From an uncultured Methanobrevibacter sp. (lineage in GTDB: Archaea > Methanobacteriota > Methanobacteria > Methanobacteriales > Methanobacteriaceae), in contig NZ_ONER01000055.1 in NCBI RefSeq assembly GCF_900316895.1, positions 1 through 12,587 on the forward strand: a DNA stretch of 12,587 bases, given 5' to 3'. Positions within the stretch are counted from its first letter, which is position 1. The number at the start of each line of letters is the position of its first letter. A program made the position numbers and the translations under genes. Below the pieces are notes generated by a model. It was given only the letters and a program-made list of their open reading frames with translations. It had not been told where the DNA came from and made no database searches. Below, one piece after another: positions 7,463 through 12,587 of this stretch.

Positions 7463-7590
7463 ATATTTTTACCTCAATATTATTTTTCGTTTAGATAATA
7501 TTTAAGGATTTTTATGAAAAGTTCTCCTAAACATTTTTGCATAATCTATTAATAATGCTGAATTGAAAATATATTATATATGGTGGTATT
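7463..7590. promoter_or_regulatory. Divergent promoter region between adhesin and protease genes
   Basis: This 128-bp AT-rich gap holds the promoters of both large genes. For the adhesin, the minus strand reads TTAAATATT at 7497-7505 behind an A-rich BRE-like stretch; a start about 25 bases on gives a leader of roughly 12 bases with the SD GAGGT (7471-7475). For the protease gene, TATTAATAAT at 7548-7557 would place the start near 7578; the nearer ATATTATATA (7571-7580) is too close to the GTG to serve unless a downstream start is used. The only ribosome site for the GTG is a weak GGTGGT at 7582-7587. Shared space suggests possible co-regulation, but no operator palindrome is evident. Confidence 0.45.
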
Positions 7591-10500
7591 GTGAAGATTT
7601 TAAAAATAATGATTCTATTTCTTGTTTTAATCATCTCTGCAGGTGCAGTGTGTGCGGCAGACTCGATTTCGGATGATAATGAAACCATGCAGGATGAAGA
7701 TATTTATGAAGAGGCTGAAGCCTCATTCAAGGATTTGGAAAATGATATAGCGGATTCGGACAATGAATTCAATGTGACCCGGGACTATAAGTTCAACAAT
7801 GAAACCGATAACGTCAGCGGAATAGCAATTAAAAAGGACAGTCTTGTCATTAACGGCAACGGCCACACGGTGGATGCGGACGGCAAGTCCATGGTTTTCA
7901 CCGTTTATAAAGGAAACATCACAATCAGCAATCTCAAGATCATAAATGCAAAAACTGATGGTGGAGGGGCAATTATCGCAGGCACCACTTCCTGGCTTAA
8001 AACGAATAATGTGACCTTTGAGAATAACCAGGCCGGCGGAGGCACCCTTTACATTGGAGGCAACTACACCAGCGTAAACGACAAGTTCATCAACAACCAG
8101 GCTAAGGCCTCTGCAATCCACACTGCCGGCAAGAATTCAACAGTTGGGGTGGTTAACGCAACCTTCATAAGTGATAGGGAACTGTCATGGGGCCTGATTT
8201 ATGCCCGACACGCCAGATTGTACATTGAAAACACCACATTCGCCAATCTCATATCCAATTACTCCACTGCAGTCCATATCCTTGAAAGTTCGGGCAGAAT
8301 CAGGAACTGCAATTTCATCAACCTGACGGCTAAAATAACTGCAGGTGCCGTTGGAATCCGGGCAAATGGCAATGTGACCATAGAGAACTGCAGCTTCATC
8401 AATACAAAATCACAGAAAAACGGTGGGGCGGTCTTTGCCGATGTTGCCGCCATTTACGGGTCAAATGCAACGGTGAAAGTCATCGGTTCCCGCTTCGTCA
8501 ACTGCTCCTCGGAGTTTGGAGGGGCATTCCTTCAGCTCGGCGGATTCCTATTGATTAACCGGTCAAATTTCACTTCAAACAGTGCACAATTTGATGGGGG
8601 AGCCGTTTATACCTCCGGAGCGTCAGGTGAAATAACAAATTCAGGATTCGTTTCAAACATGGCCTTGACTGAAGGTTTTGCAAACGGCGGAGCATGCTAT
8701 CTGGACAACGGAGGGATTGCATTGGACTCATGTGTCTTTAAAAACAATGCCGCAGGCGAGGGCTCATCACTCTATACATATGACACCGTACTTAACCTGA
8801 CCGGATGCTATTTTAGAAATCCCGCAAACTCCTCAAGCATCTACTGCGTCTTTGACATCACCAATGTCAAGGAGGGCAACGATTTCACCAATGACACGGT
8901 TTCTCTGAACAATACCGATTACGACTTCACTGTTGAAAACTCCCAGACAAACTTCACAATCCTCAAAAACAGCATAAACGTTGAAAATCTCCCCAAAAGA
9001 TTTGACCTGCGGGACTGGGGATGGGTTTCACCTGTAAAGGATCAGGGCGAGATGGGTTCCTGCTGGGCATTCGGCTCCATTGCCACATTGGAGTCTGCAA
9101 TACTCAGATATACCAACCTGACATTTTGCTTTTCAGAAAATAACCTGCAAAATACAATGCTTAGATATTCAAAATACGGCAATATCAATGCTTATGAGGG
9201 CGGAAGTTCAATCCTGGCAATGGGTTACTTCATAAGCTGGCTTGGGGTGTCTCCCGTTGAATATGACCCTTATGACCAGCTTGGCAAGATTTCCCCGCTC
9301 ATCGCCACCGATTATGACATTCACATCCTGGATGCGGTGATGCTTCCTCCAAGAGCCAACTCGACGGATAATGACCTGATGAAATGGGCGCTGATCAGCT
9401 ACGGGGCTCTGGCGGTAAACTATAAGCATGTCCATGATTCCAAATATTACAACAATGCGACCCATGCATTCTACAATCCCGAACCGGGCCATAATCATGC
9501 AGTCAGCCTTGTGGGCTGGGATGACACCTACCCTAAGGAAAACTTTGCCATGACTCCTCCGGGCGATGGGGCATGGATTTGCAAGAACAGCTGGGGAACC
9601 CAGTGGGGCGAGGAAGGATTTTTCTACATTTCATATTATGACGCTTCATTTGCCACTCAAACCCCTCCTTTGGCATTCATTGTAGAAAATATTGATTATA
9701 ACATGATTTATCAGCTTGAAACCTGTTATGGTGAAATAGTGAACTACTCCTATTGCATGAACCGCTTTGTCGCATCACAGGATGCCTTGATCGGGGCTGT
9801 AGGGACATTCTTCAACGCTTCAGGTGTGGATTATGAGTTCTCAGTGCTCGTCAACGGCGTGGAGGTGCATAACCAAAGCGGAGTAAGTGACTATATGGGA
9901 TATGCCTCCATCAGGCTGGACAAATACATTCCGGTTAAGAAAGGCGATGAGTTCATTGTCAAATTCAAAAGCAATTTAACAGCAGTGGGAGCTGCCAGGC
10001 TGAATGTTGAGCCTGGAAGTTCAAAGGCAAGTCATGATGGTGATGTTTGGGTGGACATGTCAAAAGAGGGCCATGCGGCCATCTTAAAGGCCTATACCTT
10101 AACCGATGACAGCCGAATCATCGCAAATGAGGATGTTGTTGTTGATTATGGAAGCGGTGAATTCTTCACCGTCAAGGTTGTCGCAGGTGACGGGCATGCG
10201 GTAGGTTCGGGTGCAGTTGTCAACTTCACAATCAACGGGAAAAGATATTCTCTCAGAACAGATGATGATGGAGTTGCCAAAATTAGGATTAATGAAGCTC
10301 CGGGGATTTACGAGATATTGACAGAGTATAATGGTGAGGCATACAGGAATAATGTCACTGTAAAGCTGAATGCACAAACCTGTAAGATTACTGAAAACAG
10401 GGACATCATGGTTGATTATGACGGCGGTGCATACTTCACAGTTAAACTGGTTTCAGCTGACGGCAAAGTGCCTGCATCAGGCTTAACTGTTGTGTTTACA

Positions 10501-10908
10501 ATCAATGGAAAATCCATGGCCGTCAAAAGTGATGGAAACGGAATTGCCAAAATCAGAATAGGTGAAGTTCCGAAAAAGTACATTATAACAACCGCCTTCA
10601 ACGGCAATGTCTACAAAAACACTGTCACCGTTAAACAGGTGCTTAAGGCCAAGAAAGTCACAGTCAAAAAGACTGCCAGGAAGTTTAGCATAAAGGCAAC
10701 CCTTAAAATCAACGGCAAATTGATTAAAGGCAAAAAAATAACCTTCAAATTCAACGGCAAAACCTATAAGGTAAAAACAAACAGAAAAGGAATTGCAAAA
10801 AAGACATTGAATAGGAAAGTTATCAAAAAGCTTAAAAGGGGCAAAACCTACGCCGTAAAGGTGACATACCTTAAGGATACAATTAAAACGACTGTTAAAG
10901 TAAAATAG
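7591..10908 (+). CDS. Secreted beta-helix / papain-like (C1A) cysteine peptidase / lectin-like / Ig-like protein, 1105 residues
   Basis: A signal peptide (MKILKIMILFLVLIISAGAV, cleavage near C21-A22) is followed by an N-cap (ENDIADSDNEFNVTRDY) and a beta-helix at about 86-420. The C1A peptidase at about 466-675 is complete: oxyanion Gln485 and nucleophile Cys491 in KDQGEMGSCWAFG, the LSEQ-like FSENNLQ at 514-520, His636 in GHNHAVSLVGW, and Asn666 in CKNSWGTQWGEEGFF. About 676-842 (YNMIYQLE ... GYASIRLDKYIPVKKGDEF) matches the lectin-like unit that follows C1 peptidases such as Cwp84. Big_1-like modules lie at about 843-927 and 930-1016, and a basic domain (29 Lys and 4 Arg in 89) at 1017-1105 is homologous to the adhesin's end. 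No separate pro-domain is seen; the beta-helix occupies its place. It should act outside the cell, bound to the wall. The substrate is unknown; the divergent adhesin is a candidate. The GTG start keeps the basic N-terminus; an ATG at 7609 would remove it. Confidence 0.9.
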   Translation: MKILKIMILFLVLIISAGAVCAADSISDDNETMQDEDIYEEAEASFKDLENDIADSDNEFNVTRDYKFNNETDNVSGIAIKKDSLVINGNGHTVDADGKSMVFTVYKGNITISNLKIINAKTDGGGAIIAGTTSWLKTNNVTFENNQAGGGTLYIGGNYTSVNDKFINNQAKASAIHTAGKNSTVGVVNATFISDRELSWGLIYARHARLYIENTTFANLISNYSTAVHILESSGRIRNCNFINLTAKITAGAVGIRANGNVTIENCSFINTKSQKNGGAVFADVAAIYGSNATVKVIGSRFVNCSSEFGGAFLQLGGFLLINRSNFTSNSAQFDGGAVYTSGASGEITNSGFVSNMALTEGFANGGACYLDNGGIALDSCVFKNNAAGEGSSLYTYDTVLNLTGCYFRNPANSSSIYCVFDITNVKEGNDFTNDTVSLNNTDYDFTVENSQTNFTILKNSINVENLPKRFDLRDWGWVSPVKDQGEMGSCWAFGSIATLESAILRYTNLTFCFSENNLQNTMLRYSKYGNINAYEGGSSILAMGYFISWLGVSPVEYDPYDQLGKISPLIATDYDIHILDAVMLPPRANSTDNDLMKWALISYGALAVNYKHVHDSKYYNNATHAFYNPEPGHNHAVSLVGWDDTYPKENFAMTPPGDGAWICKNSWGTQWGEEGFFYISYYDASFATQTPPLAFIVENIDYNMIYQLETCYGEIVNYSYCMNRFVASQDALIGAVGTFFNASGVDYEFSVLVNGVEVHNQSGVSDYMGYASIRLDKYIPVKKGDEFIVKFKSNLTAVGAARLNVEPGSSKASHDGDVWVDMSKEGHAAILKAYTLTDDSRIIANEDVVVDYGSGEFFTVKVVAGDGHAVGSGAVVNFTINGKRYSLRTDDDGVAKIRINEAPGIYEILTEYNGEAYRNNVTVKLNAQTCKITENRDIMVDYDGGAYFTVKLVSADGKVPASGLTVVFTINGKSMAVKSDGNGIAKIRIGEVPKKYIITTAFNGNVYKNTVTVKQVLKAKKVTVKKTARKFSIKATLKINGKLIKGKKITFKFNGKTYKVKTNRKGIAKKTLNRKVIKKLKRGKTYAVKVTYLKDTIKTTVKVK

Positions 10909-10938
10909 TGTTTAAGCACTATTTTATTAATATTTTTT
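10901..10938 (+). terminator. Strong hairpin terminator overlapping the stop codon; probably bidirectional
   Basis: TAAAATAGTG (10901-10910) and CACTATTTTA (10917-10926) form a perfect 10-bp stem around the loop TTTAAG, followed by T6 at 10933-10938. The stem includes the TAG stop of the peptidase gene (10906-10908). On the other strand it lies 55 bases past the end of the convergent nuclease gene and begins and ends with A/T-rich arms, so it can serve both genes. Confidence 0.75.
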
Positions 10939-10980
10939 AAAATCTTGAATTTTTCTAAATTGGGAAGATAATTGTGAAGG

Positions 10981-11814
10981 TTATTTGGATAGTGTTTTTT
11001 TAACAAAATCTTTACTGACGTCTGTGATTCTTGCAATATCTGCTATTTTAAAGCCTTCTTCACATAAATTAATCACTATTGATTCTTTTGATTCATCAAC
11101 TTTCTTTTTTGCTACTCTTTGTGCATAGTCTTCTACTATTTTCATGTTCCCACCCAATATATTTGATATTGTTTTGTTTAATGATTTGTCTTCAGAGAAC
11201 TTGTCGCATAGCATCAGCAACACTCCCTTTACGAATTGGCTGATGTCATCATCCAAATCAGGGATGTTGGTTATTGTGACTGCTGAATCCAATATATTGT
11301 TTCCCACAGTATTTTCAGACTTCATGAAGCAAAGCAAACTTATCATGAGCAAGTCTTTGGTTGTAAGCTTTTGGTTAGTTCCTATTTTAGCATTCATCCT
11401 ATTTAAAAGTTTATCTCCATCAATGTTTTTGAGGGAGTGAATGTATATTGGAAAGCAAGCCTCGGAGCTTACATTATACCATGTTGTCTTCTTCTTTTTA
11501 ACTGTGCTTAAAACATGGACTTCTATGGGTTTTTTGGATTTGATCTTTACATGGTCAAAGAGTGCACTGTAGAAGCGAAATCTCCTTTTGTCTTTGGTAT
11601 TTACGCAGGTGCTTTGAAACTCGAAGATTATTATCCTGTCTTCCAGTTCCATTATCAAATCCGGCTTGTACATCTTCGGCTGTATAATGCTTGATTCGGT
11701 TTGATGAAGTTTAATGAGTTTTCCTTTGATTTTCACGATTTCTATCAGGTCCTGACCATAGATTTCGCCATTGTTCTTGAAGATGATGTCCTCATGAAAT
11801 TCAATAACTTTCAC
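10981..11814 (-). CDS. Rpn-like PD-(D/E)XK nuclease / transposase-family protein
   Basis: This 277-residue protein has the fold marks of the Rpn / 'PD-(D/E)XK nuclease family transposase' group. These are YKPDLIMEL with Asp52, then IIIFEFQST with Glu65 and Gln67 (the D...E-x-Q version of the motif), and a helical middle. The end (residues 253-277, EEGFKIADIARITDVSKDFV) looks like a short helix-turn-helix motif that Rpn proteins often carry. Rpn nucleases cut DNA and promote recombination, and many copies scatter through genomes. Whether this copy is active is unknown, but all three motif residues are present. The start is GTG at 11814 and the only SD-like bases (GAGGTGA) overlap it, so the true start is uncertain; no ATG follows until Met48, which would cut away part of the nuclease core. 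A TATA-like box at 11859-11868 is well placed for this start. Confidence 0.75.
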   Translation of the reverse strand: MKVIEFHEDIIFKNNGEIYGQDLIEIVKIKGKLIKLHQTESSIIQPKMYKPDLIMELEDRIIIFEFQSTCVNTKDKRRFRFYSALFDHVKIKSKKPIEVHVLSTVKKKKTTWYNVSSEACFPIYIHSLKNIDGDKLLNRMNAKIGTNQKLTTKDLLMISLLCFMKSENTVGNNILDSAVTITNIPDLDDDISQFVKGVLLMLCDKFSEDKSLNKTISNILGGNMKIVEDYAQRVAKKKVDESKESIVINLCEEGFKIADIARITDVSKDFVKKTLSK

Positions 11815-11858
11815 CTCTGATAATTTTTTCTTATTATTCTTTAATTTGTTGTTAAAGA

Positions 11859-11868
11859 ATATATATCT
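11859..11868 (-). promoter_or_regulatory. TATA-like box of the Rpn-like gene
   Basis: The minus strand reads AAGATATATATT here, behind AAAA (BRE-like), about 45 bases upstream of the GTG. The expected leader is near 20 bases. This is visual evidence only. Confidence 0.45.
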
Positions 11869-11913
11869 TTTAATATGGCTCTAGAGCAATTTTTACATTA
11901 GAATATTATAAAA

Positions 11914-11980
11914 TAAGTTTAAATCAATATTGTTTTTTGAATATAATAATTTTAAGTTGGAATCAATATTGAGTTTTGAA
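11914..11980. repeat. Imperfect 28-bp direct repeat upstream of the Rpn-like gene
   Basis: Copies at 11914-11941 and 11953-11980 match at 24 of 28 positions with a 39-bp period. Each contains AATCAATATTG, whose CAATATTG core is a palindrome, and ends TTTTGAA. They lie about 46-120 bases upstream of the likely TATA box of the Rpn-like gene. They could be protein-binding sites or the trace of a small duplication. The rest of 11870-12092 is very AT-rich and I see no gene in it. Confidence 0.5.
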
Positions 11981-12092
11981 GGCAATGCCATGCATGATAT
12001 TTTTGATAAGTGAATGTTTGCAGGAATGGATTATTTGATATTTATAGTTTATTTTTAAAAGACGATAATATAAATTAGTGAAGCATTTATTA

Positions 12093-12194
12093 TCAGTTTT
12101 TCATTTCTTTTAACTGTTTGGAAAACTTGGAGAATGTTCTATCATATCGGCATCCATCAGAAATTGCACCTGCACTGCCATAATTGCTTGCCTT
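12093..12194 (-). pseudogene. Possible short C-terminal gene remnant
   Basis: The minus strand encodes 33 residues, KASNYGSAGAISDGCRYDRT then FSKFSKQLKEMKN, ending at TGA 12093-12095. It has a protein-like composition with an amphipathic helical end. Stops in the same frame (12195-12197 and above) and the lack of a start or SD mean it cannot be an intact gene. In another frame just upstream, ADLRRALNESVTILKG could be its continuation across a shift near 12193. Family not recognised; it may be chance. Confidence 0.25.
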
Positions 12195-12227
12195 TCAAAA
12201 TAGTTACGCTTTCATTTAATGCCCTTC

Positions 12228-12587
12228 TCAAATCAGCTTTGCAATAACCCATTTGTTAAACAGGATGAACTGCACTTCAGCACGTGTTTTTGACCTCCTT
12301 GATTAGGGTATACGGGTTGTTTGCAACATAACCTACCGTTTCACCCTTGATTTCAACGCGTATCGCATACCGGTCATGGGGATTGTCGGGTTCCCTGATC
12401 AAATCAACGATTGTCCCTTCCCTGAACGGTGCGAAATTCTGGTAGTATTGGGTTCCCGTAATGTTGATGTAGTTTTCAGTGGACTTTAATTTTTTAAGCT
12501 GTTTTTCCGCCTTATCCGCTTCGTCATAGCGTTTGGCTGCAAGAGCCTGACAGATTCTTGCCTTTACGCCTTCGCCCAGCTGGTCTA
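12228..12587 (-). pseudogene. HIRAN-domain protein, 5'-partial and frameshifted near its C-terminus
   Basis: From the window edge the minus strand encodes a helical Lys/Glu-rich stretch (KRYDEADKAEKQLKKLKS) and then a HIRAN domain: ITGTQYYQNFAPFREG, IVDLIREPDNPHDRYAIRVE and GETVGYVANNPYTLIKEVK. These match the family pattern of G-x-Q-Y-Y, LxREPxNPxDxxAIxV and VGYV. HIRAN domains bind DNA ends in helicases such as Rad5/HLTF and also occur in small prokaryotic proteins of unclear role. The frame then hits TGA at 12277-12279. One base over, the sequence continues RAEVQFILFNKWVIAKLI to TGA at 12228-12230, an obvious true C-terminus. The shift lies at the A5 tract (T5 on the plus strand, 12287-12291): A4 would give KTRAEVQF in one frame. 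The gene's start, promoter and N-terminal half are outside the window. Confidence 0.75.

Noticed and set aside
7591..7665. Lipoprotein signal (AGAVC) in the protease protein
   Set aside because: The residue before the Cys is Val, not Gly/Ala/Ser, so it does not fit a lipobox; an ordinary signal peptide fits better.
10981..11814. Anti-phage defence role together with the HIRAN gene
   Set aside because: Both families can touch DNA, but they are separated by an AT-rich gap with their own signals, the HIRAN frame is broken, and no partner defence gene is present.

Overview
The window looks like genomic DNA of a methanogenic archaeon of the Methanobrevibacter type. The reasons are moderately AT-rich DNA with very AT-rich intergenic gaps, archaeal TATA-like boxes close to the starts, and two huge secreted Asn/Thr-rich proteins built of beta-helix coils and Ig-like modules with lysine-rich C-termini. 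This is the 'adhesin-like protein' style of rumen and gut Methanobrevibacter. The genus is inferred from gene style; no rRNA or other marker is present.

Layout. 1-120 is the right end of an IS605-type element: the last 28 codons of tnpB followed by a hairpin. 121-873 (-) is a cytoplasmic TPR protein. 915-1125 holds a broken gene remnant and 1216-1471 a small exported or membrane-anchored protein gene with an internal frameshift. 1580-7462 (-) encodes a 1960-residue surface adhesin. It is separated by a 128-bp divergent promoter region from 7591-10908 (+), a 1105-residue secreted protein that joins a beta-helix, a papain-like (C1) cysteine peptidase with all catalytic residues, a lectin-like domain and Ig-like modules. 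A strong hairpin at 10901-10926 separates this from a convergent Rpn-type PD-(D/E)XK nuclease gene at 10981-11814 (-). An AT-rich gap with a direct repeat follows, and the window closes with the 3' part of a HIRAN-domain gene (12228-12587, -) that is frameshifted in an A5 tract.

How the genes may work together. The central pair is the main interest. Both proteins have signal peptides, related beta-helix N-caps and homologous very basic C-terminal domains, so both probably reach the same place, the pseudomurein cell wall. One is a long repetitive stalk or adhesin. The other carries a C1 peptidase plus lectin-like unit resembling the S-layer-processing protease Cwp84 of Clostridioides difficile. 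A protease-adhesin pair in which the protease trims or attaches wall proteins is plausible but unproven. The adhesin gene shows recent internal duplication at two scales: a 231-bp three-coil unit in the beta-helix, and a 1074-bp four-module Ig block present twice. The flanks carry one IS fragment and several broken small genes, while about 9.2 kb of adhesin coding sequence is intact. The breaks therefore look more like local decay than general sequence error.
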